A DNA stretch of 64,000 bases. Source: Flavipsychrobacter sp. Its GTDB lineage: Bacteria > Bacteroidota > Bacteroidia > Chitinophagales > Chitinophagaceae. The notes under the pieces are model-generated. The model made no database searches. It was not told the DNA's origin and saw only the letters and a list, made by a program, of their open reading frames with translations. Position 1 is the stretch's first letter, and each line of letters opens with the position of its first letter. This document shows positions 25,755 to 34,187 of the stretch, one piece after another. The stretch is from positions 62,001 through 126,000 of the forward strand of contig JARLGY010000036.1 of NCBI GenBank assembly GCA_031292525.1, given 5' to 3'. The position numbers were made by a program, and so were the translations under genes.

Positions 25755-28166
25755 ATGAGAGGGATTCTGATCTTAGTGTTTTTTATAGGTGCATTCCACA
25801 TGTCCCTGGCACAGTTGCCTGGCAACTTTAACCTGGTGCCCAACCCTGGCTTTGAATTTAATACCGCCGAATATAATAATGTAGGTTTACCACCAGATAC
25901 AAGTTTTATAAATAGCAGGATGTGCTGGATTGCGCCCACTAGCGTTGGAAACGCAATATATAATACATATAACACATCAAATTATTTCACATATTACTTT
26001 AAAGCACATGCAGGCATTAGTGCCGGGGCAATAGAGACTAGTCTTAGTTATAGGGGATATGCACTTTGGTTAAATGGCTGGCTGGATAGCGTTGGTGATC
26101 AAAGAACATTTCAGCAGACCCATTTGCTGCAACCTCTCGTAGCTGGCACTACGTATTATTTTACCATGTACATTGGTGAATATAAATCAACAGATCCAAA
26201 TCTCCGGGGAGATGATGTGTTAGGTAATATGGGGGTATACTTTTCTGCAAATAAATTGAGTAATTATACCTATACTAACTACGGAGGCTCCCACGGTGGA
26301 TTATCTGTAACCCCACAAATACGATTTGTAAACTGGGATATACCACTGTTTGATACTGTTATGTATGCAAAGCTAACAGCTGTATATACAGCAACCGGGG
26401 GCGAGCAATACATGACCATTGGTAATTTTGATTTTTTCTCTCAGCAGCATTTCGTCTATGTATCACCCCGTAGTACAGCACTTCACATTGCGTATTCTGG
26501 TTCTGGTTATCCCCTTATCGATGACATTTCCCTCGTCAGCGATACCACGCAACCCATGATCAGCCTCAGTGAGTTCAGCCTGGGCAATGATACAGTGCTT
26601 TGCCCAGGGCAGTCGCTCACCATTGGCGGCCAGCCCAACTTCTTCCATTATTGGTGGAACACCGGCGATACCACCCGGTTCATTACCGTAAGCCAGCCCG
26701 GTACTTACTCCTGTACCATAGACTATGGCTGCGGCACCTTTACAGATACCATAAACTTGTTATCCCCCATAGCAGTTAGCGTTCATATACCAGATACCGC
26801 TTTATGCCCCGGCCAAAGCTATACCCCTGCCGCACCACCCGGCTACCAGCACTACCTGTGGAGCAATAATGATACTTCACGGGCCGTCACCCTTACAGAC
26901 AGCGGTACTTACTGGCTGCACATCAGTAACAATTGCGGTGCAGCCTATACCGATACCTTCCATATAATAAACAAAAATATCCCGGTAGCGCTTTTTACCA
27001 TACCCGATACCGCATTATGTGCCGGGCAGGTATATACCGCAGCTCTGCCTGCCAGCTACCCGCATTACCTGTGGAGCAATGCAGATACCACATCTTTTAT
27101 AAATATTTCCACCCCTGGTGTTTACTGGCTGCAGGTAACCAATAATTGCGGTAATGGCTATACCGATACTTTTTCTGTGTCGCAGGGCATCAGTTCAATA
27201 ACCCTGGGTAACGATACTGTCATCTGTAACAATTTGGAAACCTATACGCTAGTGCTCCCTTCAGGGTTATCTAATATTCTTTGGAGCACCGGCAGCACAG
27301 TGCCGTTTATTACAATTGTGCGCCCCGGTACCTACATGGTACAGGCACAAAGTGTATGCGGGCTGTTTGCAGACACAATACAAGTGGGTTTTTGCAGTCC
27401 TGTAATTGATAAAATAACCAGCACAGACACCATTTGCCGTGGCGAATGTATCACGGTCTCCGCGCAAACACACAATTATCCTCAGATATTCAGCTGGTCA
27501 TTTCCGGGCGGTAGCCCCGCCTCCTACCCAAGCCCTACGCCTGTACAAGTATGCTATACTGATACCGGTACTTATGGTATAAAGCTGGTGGTACACAGTA
27601 CTGGTGGGTCAGATTCCATGGCAAATACCGTAACCGTATTACCACAGCCTGTACCCGCTTTTACAGATAGCACAATAACAGTAACGTACAACACCATCCT
27701 TGCTTTGCCTGCCTGTGCCACTGCCATGCACATACAATGGTTCAACCGCGACTCTTTAGTCTGCGATGGTTGCAGTGTCTTCACATTCCCGGCAAAAGTT
27801 TACCAGTCCATATACCAGTGTGTGGTCAGCAATGCAGGCTGTTCAGCCACCTGTAGTTACAAGATAATGGTAACAGACATACCAACAGATGTGTGGATGC
27901 CCAACGCCTTCACACCCAATGGCGATGGACTGAATGACTACTTTCATGCCATTACAGACAATCCCAATGTAGTTTCCCTTCAGTTATCAGTTTACAATCG
28001 CTACGGCCAAAAAGTGTACGAAGGCGTACAAGACCCCAAAGGCTGGAATGGCACAGTAGGCGGAGTGCCTGCCGATGCCGGAACTTATTTCTGGTACATG
28101 CGTTACAAAGTACTAGGTAGCGATGTTACCTACAGTAAAAAGGGCGATGTTATTGTGATAAGATAA
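25755..28166 (+). CDS. Gliding-motility-associated C-terminal (CHU_C) secreted protein
   Basis: The start is the ATG at 25755 (MRGILILVFFIGAFHMSLAQ, a signal peptide); the protein is 803 residues. Residues about 25-265 form a carbohydrate-binding-like beta-sandwich (NLVPNPGFEFN, YYFTMYIGEYKS). The middle has four tandem modules with HYLWSNNDTS-like and HYWWNTGDTT-like cores, and then a PKD-like domain (about 565-640: FSWSFPGGSPASY, YTDTGTYGIKLVV). The C-terminus is a gliding-type (type B-like) sorting domain (VWMPNAFTPNGDGLNDYFH, YGQKVYEG, GTYFWYMRY). It is a T9SS cargo protein, likely an adhesin or surface structural protein. It is monocistronic. Confidence 0.9.
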   Translation: MRGILILVFFIGAFHMSLAQLPGNFNLVPNPGFEFNTAEYNNVGLPPDTSFINSRMCWIAPTSVGNAIYNTYNTSNYFTYYFKAHAGISAGAIETSLSYRGYALWLNGWLDSVGDQRTFQQTHLLQPLVAGTTYYFTMYIGEYKSTDPNLRGDDVLGNMGVYFSANKLSNYTYTNYGGSHGGLSVTPQIRFVNWDIPLFDTVMYAKLTAVYTATGGEQYMTIGNFDFFSQQHFVYVSPRSTALHIAYSGSGYPLIDDISLVSDTTQPMISLSEFSLGNDTVLCPGQSLTIGGQPNFFHYWWNTGDTTRFITVSQPGTYSCTIDYGCGTFTDTINLLSPIAVSVHIPDTALCPGQSYTPAAPPGYQHYLWSNNDTSRAVTLTDSGTYWLHISNNCGAAYTDTFHIINKNIPVALFTIPDTALCAGQVYTAALPASYPHYLWSNADTTSFINISTPGVYWLQVTNNCGNGYTDTFSVSQGISSITLGNDTVICNNLETYTLVLPSGLSNILWSTGSTVPFITIVRPGTYMVQAQSVCGLFADTIQVGFCSPVIDKITSTDTICRGECITVSAQTHNYPQIFSWSFPGGSPASYPSPTPVQVCYTDTGTYGIKLVVHSTGGSDSMANTVTVLPQPVPAFTDSTITVTYNTILALPACATAMHIQWFNRDSLVCDGCSVFTFPAKVYQSIYQCVVSNAGCSATCSYKIMVTDIPTDVWMPNAFTPNGDGLNDYFHAITDNPNVVSLQLSVYNRYGQKVYEGVQDPKGWNGTVGGVPADAGTYFWYMRYKVLGSDVTYSKKGDVIVIR

Positions 28167-28229
28167 TTGCACGATCAGTTTATATCCCAGGCAAGTGAAC
28201 AGAGAGAACTTTCCTGAATGGTATTTTAA

Positions 28230-29162
28230 TTACCGTACGGGTTGTTCCATTTTATTGGGTTTAATTCCAGATAGTTTATCTTTAAAAAATCTTGAAACAC
28301 TATACAGCACTTTAATTGAAATATTTTTCTCATCAAGATACAAGATCAACAATCCAAGCATTGAGCAGAAAAAAGAAGGAAGTCCGTGGGTAATAATGAT
28401 CATAAAGTGAAATAAAATGGCTAACACAAGAAATTTAGCTTTAATGTTCTCATTTGCAAACAAGCATGCGAACAATAGAATTTCAAATATTATTACACCC
28501 CAGGATACTAAAGCTACGTAAGGCGTCAGCGTTATGCTTTCATAAATATTGCGTAGCCAATCTGGTGCGCCACTCACATTGTGCGAAAACCAATAATAAC
28601 AGGCAGTACCTTCCTTCCATTCGTTGACCATTATTTTTCCAATACCCGATTCCAGGTATATAAAAGCAGCTTGCATCTGTATTGCAAATAAGCAAACGTT
28701 GTTGAAAATATTCATATTGGCATTGCCCTGTTTCTTATTTGGCATCCATTGATTCAATCGTTCATCTGTAATGCAAATGGGAATAAGCAAGATAGATAAT
28801 ACCAGGGCTACCTGGTCTCCACCATCAACCGGTATTACCTTGCCGCAAAATGAGATCATTACCAAGGCATGCAAAACGGAGGTGATTTGGGGTAGATAGC
28901 CTGAGATAACTGTAACAAGAATAAAGAGAGCAATCAGTTTGGCATAAACCGGTGGAAATAAAACAAATAAATTTATCGCCTTTAATGGCAATTCAACGCT
29001 TAAACCGCCACCTCCATTTAAGTAATTACTATTTATTAGCAACCCCATGTTGTTTGTTAATAGTGTAAAAATGGTTCCAATAGCCAATAAAGATCTGACG
29101 ATAGCAATTTTCTCATTATGTATATTTTTATACATAATTCTGTTTAATAAGGTACCTACCAT
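28230..29162 (-). CDS. sdpB: SdpB-like HTTM-family membrane protein
   Basis: This 310-residue protein has about seven membrane helices (starting about 20, 60, 78, 113, 160, 215 and 245). It has the HTTM / vitamin K-dependent gamma-carboxylase-like pattern with a ring of conserved residues in IQMQAAFIYLESGIGKIMVN and the following W-x-x-G, and fits the SdpB family (in Bacillus subtilis SdpB is required with SdpA to mature the SDP toxin). It starts 1 bp after the SdpA-like stop, so the two are translationally coupled. In combination with the SdpC-like and SdpA-like genes this assignment is much stronger than on its own. Its chemical role is not known. Confidence 0.8.
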   Translation of the reverse strand: MVGTLLNRIMYKNIHNEKIAIVRSLLAIGTIFTLLTNNMGLLINSNYLNGGGGLSVELPLKAINLFVLFPPVYAKLIALFILVTVISGYLPQITSVLHALVMISFCGKVIPVDGGDQVALVLSILLIPICITDERLNQWMPNKKQGNANMNIFNNVCLFAIQMQAAFIYLESGIGKIMVNEWKEGTACYYWFSHNVSGAPDWLRNIYESITLTPYVALVSWGVIIFEILLFACLFANENIKAKFLVLAILFHFMIIITHGLPSFFCSMLGLLILYLDEKNISIKVLYSVSRFFKDKLSGIKPNKMEQPVR

Positions 29163-29163
29163 A

Positions 29164-29739
29164 TTACTGATTTATAATTACTGGAATGAATATTTTAGTT
29201 GTCTTAATGTCGTTCAGACTTAATCTTCTTCTCAGAGACCAGGGAATAAAATCATCCATTTCTAGAATATATTTTCCTTTTAAAATGAGTATATTCTTTA
29301 GAGTGATGCGATTGTATTTTAAGGTATCTACGCTTAACATATCTGTTAACTTGTTGGAAGCATAGCACTTCTTTTTATAGCTGATTACAGAATCCGCGTT
29401 GACATGGCTACTTAAAATATTGCCAATTTCCATTGTCAATAATCGGTTTTTTCTTGAAAAACCCCAGGAAAATTCAGGATTAAACCCTCGCAGATCATGT
29501 AGAGAAGGTTTATTATTGGTGATGTCGTATAAATAAGTCGATTTCTCTTCGGGGCTTCTCGTAAAAAAACACCATCCCTGTGGAAAAGCTGTTATGATAA
29601 ATACTTTATTTGTATTAGTTATGTTTAACGCGTTGGGACCTGCATACCCGGCAAAAAAATAAAAAAATAATATTACATAGAAAATACTTGCAAGATATAA
29701 CGTCAGGTAATTGCTTAGCTTCTTTCTGTTTGTGTTCAT
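29164..29739 (-). CDS. sdpA: SdpA-like protein
   Basis: This 191-residue protein has one N-terminal membrane helix (about 13-32) followed by a soluble domain. The family mark is AFPQGWCFFTRSPEEK at about 51-66, which matches the Pro-Gln-Gly-Trp-x-Phe-Phe-Thr pattern of SdpA proteins; the rest is a short beta-rich domain. In Bacillus subtilis SdpA is a membrane-associated protein needed, with SdpB, for maturation of pro-SdpC. It sits 43 nt after the SdpC-like gene, behind a hairpin, and 1 nt before SdpB. Confidence 0.8.
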   Translation of the reverse strand: MNTNRKKLSNYLTLYLASIFYVILFFYFFAGYAGPNALNITNTNKVFIITAFPQGWCFFTRSPEEKSTYLYDITNNKPSLHDLRGFNPEFSWGFSRKNRLLTMEIGNILSSHVNADSVISYKKKCYASNKLTDMLSVDTLKYNRITLKNILILKGKYILEMDDFIPWSLRRRLSLNDIKTTKIFIPVIINQ

Positions 29740-29751
29740 AAAATACGTTTA

Positions 29752-29773
29752 AGGGCTGCACGAATGCAGCCCT
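29752..29773 (-). promoter_or_regulatory. Intercistronic hairpin between SdpC-like and SdpA-like genes
   Basis: On the minus strand a perfect 9-bp stem AGGGCTGCA / TGCAGCCCT closes over TTCG, a UUCG-type tetraloop, in the 43-nt gap. No U-run follows, so it is more likely an mRNA stability or attenuation element that raises the toxin gene product over the downstream genes than a full terminator. Confidence 0.6.
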
Positions 29774-29782
29774 GTTAAACAT

Positions 29783-30607
29783 TTAAATGCCATTGAAATT
29801 TACCGTAATGGTTGAGCTCATTTCAGAAAATATGAACTGATTTTGCGGCAAACCTATTATTGGGCCATTTTGCTTAATAAGCCCTATTTCTAAAACTAAA
29901 ACCGCTACTGCAGCTATAGCAACACCAAACCAGGCTATTAGCTCTTCCTGAACAGCTACATGCTGATCTCTGTAAAGCCAGGAAGGTAAAGCAGATACGG
30001 GACCGCCGCTACTACCTACATTGACAGCAAAAGAATTTGATACCGCATTAGCCAAAACTGCAGGTGTTGATTGATTAGTAATGCCATATGTCTGCATAAA
30101 TGAGGTAACAAAATTCTGGTTAGTTTGATTATTGGGTGATATGCCATTATTTAACCACGCAACGCAGGTATTATAGATTAAATTCCCGCCGTCTGTGAGT
30201 GTTTGCTGAACTGTAGCATAATCACCACTTGTAATATTGGTACCAAAACTAGACATGTATCCTGGGTTCTGCGCAGAAATTTGCATAATTAAGCTGTCTT
30301 CAAACAACCTCATATAAGCACTGATAGTTTGATTGTTAATTTCGTTTTCTACAGACAAGATCTGTAGATTACCCATTAACCCACCAGCAACCCCATCGAA
30401 AAAGAAAACAGACCTAAACAGGTCTTCGTTTGAAAAAGCACCGGGACGTGGTACACGTAACTGGCTTTTTATATTATTTGCGATAGTATGCTTATTAATA
30501 TCAGAAACTGTTTTATCTTTTACACACCCTTCAAATACAGTTATAAATCCTAGAGTTAAGACTACAAGAGGACACTTAATTATAAAATATCTAATTTTTG
30601 ATAACAT
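29783..30607 (-). CDS. sdpC: SdpC-like antimicrobial peptide precursor
   Basis: This 274-residue precursor has an N-terminal export signal with a possible lipobox (VFEGC, Cys28). The family mark is FSNEDLFRSVFFFDGVAGGL at 58-77, which parallels the Y/F-S-x-E-x-x-F/Y-x-x-x-F-F-x-x-G-x-V-A motif of the SdpC toxin family. Residues 81-210 form a helical/polar region, then a strongly hydrophobic segment (about 223-246: ELIAWFGVAIAAVAVLVLEI) that corresponds to where the 42-residue Bacillus SDP peptide lies. Cys occurs only at 12, 28 and 148, so the mature region would have no disulfide, unlike what is reported for SDP. It is followed by SdpA-like and SdpB-like genes; no SdpI immunity gene is adjacent. 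Identification rests on motif and operon order. Confidence 0.75.
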   Translation of the reverse strand: MLSKIRYFIIKCPLVVLTLGFITVFEGCVKDKTVSDINKHTIANNIKSQLRVPRPGAFSNEDLFRSVFFFDGVAGGLMGNLQILSVENEINNQTISAYMRLFEDSLIMQISAQNPGYMSSFGTNITSGDYATVQQTLTDGGNLIYNTCVAWLNNGISPNNQTNQNFVTSFMQTYGITNQSTPAVLANAVSNSFAVNVGSSGGPVSALPSWLYRDQHVAVQEELIAWFGVAIAAVAVLVLEIGLIKQNGPIIGLPQNQFIFSEMSSTITVNFNGI

Positions 30608-30908
30608 ATTGAATAGTTTAAGATTGAAAAATAAATTAAAAGTTTACTGAAACAGATCATTTCTAAGGTGACCTTATTCTAATCGTCATAAGAAATAATT
30701 TTATTTATCAAAAAGACGTTAAATAAAACTATATAAAAAGAGAAGAATATGCAATTAAATAAAAAATAATAATACAAAAAGATAAGTATAATGTATATGA
30801 ATACTCTTATTTGTACAATTATATATGTTTGTAACAATACATTGTTAAATATATGTATTTAAATATGAAAAAAGATGATTGATTTTTAAAATCAGCAATC
30901 ATAATAGC
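30608..30908. other. AT-rich intergenic region upstream of sdpC-like gene
   Basis: These 301 bp are extremely AT-rich, with runs of A and T. They hold the divergent promoters of the SdpC-like and tudor-like genes. I see no gene. The palindrome at 30875-30902 is listed separately. Confidence 0.6.
30875..30902 (+). promoter_or_regulatory. Nested palindrome in front of the tudor-like gene
   Basis: ATGATTG (30875-30881) pairs with CAATCAT (30896-30902), and within it GATTTT pairs with AAAATC. It ends 6 nt before the ATG at 30909, so it could be a leader hairpin or an operator. Confidence 0.4.
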
Positions 30909-31118
30909 ATGAAAGACAAGTACAAAATAGGTGATCACGTAATGTGGAATTCAGAAGCGGGTTATGTAACAGGTAAGATTATTAAAATCCACACCGCCGA
31001 TTTTAATTATAAAGGTTATATCCATCATTGCAGTCCGGAAGAACCGCAGTACGAAATTAAAAGTGATATAAGCGATCATATTGCCGCTCACAAAGGTTCG
31101 GCTTTAAAGAGAATTTAA
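30909..31118 (+). CDS. DUF2945 / tudor-like small protein
   Basis: This 69-residue protein starts MKDKYKIGDHVMWNSEAGYV and has the DUF2945 (hypervirulence-associated TUDOR-like) pattern: a KIGDHVMWNSEAG opening strand, a GKIIKIH strand and a C-terminal PQYEIKSD with the SDHIAAHKGSALKRI tail. The ATG at 30909 is preferred over the upstream codon at 30879. Such proteins are small cytoplasmic SH3/tudor-like folds of unknown role. It is monocistronic. Confidence 0.82.
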   Translation: MKDKYKIGDHVMWNSEAGYVTGKIIKIHTADFNYKGYIHHCSPEEPQYEIKSDISDHIAAHKGSALKRI

Positions 31119-31232
31119 TTTGTTGTCTCATGGATACAAAACAAGCTATGTTCACATAGAAGGACCATTCTGGCGACATTTTAATTATGCAAAATGATAC
31201 TTTTATACTTTAAACTCAACTATACCTGATCA

Positions 31233-32480
31233 ATGCTACCTGCCTCCAAGTCTTTACCTGTCTCCAAACGCAGTGCAGTGTCAAGGGTACTCACAGATCT
31301 TACATTCTGGGTTTTCTTTGCTATTGTAGCAGGGGTATTGGTAGGGTATTACTATCCTGCTACCGGAGTCCAAACGGAGTTTATTGCAAAAGGTTTTGTC
31401 AATATTATCAAGATCTTTATTGCCCCCATTATTTTCCTTACCATAGTCTTGGGCATAGCAGGCATGGGAGATTTGAAGAAAGTAGGTCGCATTGGGATAA
31501 AATCGCTGGTGTATTTTGAGGTCGTAACCACTTTTGCACTGGTAATAGGTGTTACTATTGCCTACTTGTTAAAGCCCGGGGCTATAGATAAGGGTGGCTT
31601 ACAAGTGCAGGATGCAGCAAAATATACTAACCATGTAAGTGAGCATTTTAGCTGGGTGAAATTTTTTATGGATAATCTCACATTGCAGGTATTGCTGCTT
31701 GCCATCACAGTAGGTATCATTGTCAATTATATGCACCGGCGTCAGCTGGTCATTAGCATATTGTATAAAGCATCTAAGATAGTTTTTACTTGTTTAAAGT
31801 ATGCTATGTATCTCGCACCAATCGGCGCATTTGCGGGCATAGCATTTACAGTGGGCAAATTTGGGTTGCATACGCTTATTCCTTTGGCAAAGTTGGTTGG
31901 TGCAGTCTACCTAACCATGGTTATTTTTGTACTAGGCATTTTGGGGCTCATCATGCGTGCAAACAAAATGCGCATCCTGCATTTCCTCAACTATATCAAA
32001 GAAGAGTTGCTGGTAGTACTTGGTACATCTTCTTCAGAGGCCGCCTTGCCGTCTATAATGCAGAAGCTTGAAGGGATGGGATGCAGTAAACCCGTGGTAG
32101 GTCTTGTTGTACCTACCGGGTATTCTTTTAACCTGGATGGAACATCTATATATCTTTCTATGTCTGTAATTTTTCTGGCACAGCTATATGGAGTGCAATT
32201 AAGCCTGGGCGAAATACTAAGTATCATTGGCTTGCTCATGCTTACATCAAAAGGTGCCGCAGGTGTTACGGGCAGTGGTTTTATCGTCCTTGCATCTACA
32301 CTTACTACTATACACAAGATCCCGGTTGAAGGTTTAGCTTTCTTGCTGGGTATAGATAAATTTATGAGCGTTGCCAGGGCCATTACTAATCTTATAGGTA
32401 ATGGTGTAGCCACTATAGTTATAGCTAAAAGCGAAAAGGAATTTATAGTCCCTGAAATAGTTACTGCTTCATCTGCGTGA
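31233..32480 (+). CDS. dctA: C4-dicarboxylate/H+(Na+) symporter, DctA family
   Basis: This 415-residue membrane protein is of the DAACS family. The hairpin-1 serine-rich motif GTSSSEAALP and the substrate/Na motif PTGYSFNLDGTSIYLSM are intact, and the C-terminal substrate segment shows KFMSVARAITNLIGNGVAT, as in DctA rather than glutamate carriers, where a different Arg/Asp pattern is found. It would import succinate, malate and fumarate with cations. The length is typical. It is a lone gene with the NTF2-like gene 61 bp downstream; no regulatory site was found. Confidence 0.9.
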   Translation: MLPASKSLPVSKRSAVSRVLTDLTFWVFFAIVAGVLVGYYYPATGVQTEFIAKGFVNIIKIFIAPIIFLTIVLGIAGMGDLKKVGRIGIKSLVYFEVVTTFALVIGVTIAYLLKPGAIDKGGLQVQDAAKYTNHVSEHFSWVKFFMDNLTLQVLLLAITVGIIVNYMHRRQLVISILYKASKIVFTCLKYAMYLAPIGAFAGIAFTVGKFGLHTLIPLAKLVGAVYLTMVIFVLGILGLIMRANKMRILHFLNYIKEELLVVLGTSSSEAALPSIMQKLEGMGCSKPVVGLVVPTGYSFNLDGTSIYLSMSVIFLAQLYGVQLSLGEILSIIGLLMLTSKGAAGVTGSGFIVLASTLTTIHKIPVEGLAFLLGIDKFMSVARAITNLIGNGVATIVIAKSEKEFIVPEIVTASSA

Positions 32481-32541
32481 TTTGTTGTAATTAGGTAATG
32501 ACTGTTTGTTAAGTTTGTTGATCTAAATAAATGAAATAACA

Positions 32542-32976
32542 ATGATGAAAAAGATAGCACTGCTTGTTACTGTACTTGTTATGGCAACCATGATCACATT
32601 TGCCCAAACGAAAGATGAAAAATCGTTAGTAAAGGCTGTAGAGTCTTTTCGTAAAGCATTGATAGATCCGGATTCCACGGTGTTAAAGCAATTGGTGTCA
32701 GACAAAGTAAGCTACGGTCATTCAAGTGGAGTGGTGCAAAACAGGGCAGCACTTATAGAAGCCTTGCTAAGTGGCAGGTCTGATTTTGTTACTATAGACA
32801 TAACTGGTCAGACTATGGAGGTATTTGATAACGTGGCAATTGTCAGGCATACGCTGTCTGCAACTACTAATGACAATGGCAAGCCAGGCATAGTAAAACT
32901 AACAGTAATGTTGGTTTGGAAGAAAAGTCATAATAAGTGGATATTAATAGCCAGACAAGCGGTTCATACAGCCTGA
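32542..32976 (+). CDS. Secreted NTF2-like (DUF4440) protein
   Basis: This 144-residue protein has a signal peptide (MMKKIALLVTVLVMATMITF, ending AQT). The NTF2-like fold covers about 25-143: an N-terminal helix with VKAVESFRKALIDPD, then strands VSYGHSSGVVQNRAALIEAL, FDNVAIVRHTLSAT and the closing WKKSHNKWILIARQAVHT. SnoaL/DUF4440 proteins often have an open pocket for a small molecule; here no catalytic residues can be assigned. Function is unknown. It is 61 bp downstream of dctA and could be co-transcribed. Confidence 0.82.
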   Translation: MMKKIALLVTVLVMATMITFAQTKDEKSLVKAVESFRKALIDPDSTVLKQLVSDKVSYGHSSGVVQNRAALIEALLSGRSDFVTIDITGQTMEVFDNVAIVRHTLSATTNDNGKPGIVKLTVMLVWKKSHNKWILIARQAVHTA

Positions 32977-33140
32977 CAGCTATATCCGGGCATTGATACC
33001 AGTAATTACTTGATTGCTAATCAAAATAGAAAATATCAGTGTCGGTTAATCCCCTTTATCATAATTAGCAATCCCTTCTTAAAATTATCCAATGCTATGT
33101 GGGATATTATCAGCATAACTTTGCTGAACCAAAATAGTAT

Positions 33141-34187
33141 ATGGAAGTTGTGAATCGGCCGGGATGGATAGATGAGGTGCAAATGCATCATCTTGATCCT
33201 GTGCAATTTTTGGCGGCCGCACAATCAGCTGTTGCTCAGCTTCGTTGGTTCCTGCTTGGTGTAAACAGCAATGTCATTGTATTTCAAACTCCTGATAGCT
33301 ATACTTCACAGGGCGATATATTTACTATTACGCTAAGCGGGGATAACGCTGTTTTGCAGAGTGTTCCGGTCAATGAATATTATTGGGATGAGGAACAAGG
33401 TAGGGGAAATATAGCTGCATTCAAGCAGGTATTAAAAGAAACTGCTGAGGCACAACATAAAGCTAACCGTAGCCTGCATCCCATGCATCGCGAAAAATAC
33501 GGTGCACTCATACCTTCAAAGAGTTATCTCATTACACCTATTATAGTTTACTGCAACGCCTTAGTGTTTGCAGTAATGCTGCTCGCTGGTGTTTCTTTAT
33601 TAGAGCCCACAGCAAAAAGTCTTTTTCAATGGGGTGGCAACCTTCGGCCTGCGATATTGCATGGCGATTGGTGGCGGCTGCTTACCTATATGTTCCTACA
33701 TAGCGGTGGCATGCATCTGCTTATGAATACAATTGCATTGCTTTATATTGGTATGTTTCTGGAGCCACTTTTAGGTAAGTTTCGTTTTGCAGCAGCTTAC
33801 CTGCTTACTGGTGTTTGTGCCGGGCTTTTAAGTATTGCTATGCATCCGTTCAGTGTAGGGGTGGGAGCTTCTGGTGCTATATTTGGTTTGTACGGGGTGT
33901 TTTTTTCCATGCTCACTACCCGCCATATACAGAAAACCATGAAAAAAACAATGTTGCGCAGCATCTTGTTCTTTATCGTCTTCAACCTATTTGCTGGCAT
34001 TCAGGGTAATATTGACAACGCTGCACATATTGGTGGGTTGGTCAGCGGTATTGTTATCGGGTACGTTTATTACCCGGGTATAGCAGCACATGCACCATTT
34101 AAAAAACAACTTTTGGTTACTGCCTTAATTACGGCAAGCGTTATCGCGGCCTCTATCATTACGTTGCAGTATCTAAAAGCGATATGA
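33141..34187 (+). CDS. Rhomboid-family intramembrane serine protease
   Basis: This 348-residue protein has an N-terminal cytosolic part (about 1-130) and a six-helix rhomboid core. The catalytic dyad is visible: Ser244 in GVGASGAIFG and His296 in NIDNAAHIGG. The conserved H-x-G-x-x-H-L-x-x-N motif of rhomboids is seen as HSGGMHLLMN in the loop before. It cleaves transmembrane substrates in the inner membrane; the substrate is unknown. Its stop abuts the convergent LOG-family gene directly, with no gap. Confidence 0.9.
   Translation: MEVVNRPGWIDEVQMHHLDPVQFLAAAQSAVAQLRWFLLGVNSNVIVFQTPDSYTSQGDIFTITLSGDNAVLQSVPVNEYYWDEEQGRGNIAAFKQVLKETAEAQHKANRSLHPMHREKYGALIPSKSYLITPIIVYCNALVFAVMLLAGVSLLEPTAKSLFQWGGNLRPAILHGDWWRLLTYMFLHSGGMHLLMNTIALLYIGMFLEPLLGKFRFAAAYLLTGVCAGLLSIAMHPFSVGVGASGAIFGLYGVFFSMLTTRHIQKTMKKTMLRSILFFIVFNLFAGIQGNIDNAAHIGGLVSGIVIGYVYYPGIAAHAPFKKQLLVTALITASVIAASIITLQYLKAI

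Noticed and set aside
28230-29162. Naming the HTTM protein a vitamin K-dependent carboxylase
   Set aside because: The operon context and short length fit the SdpB family better, and no carboxylase catalytic set was seen.
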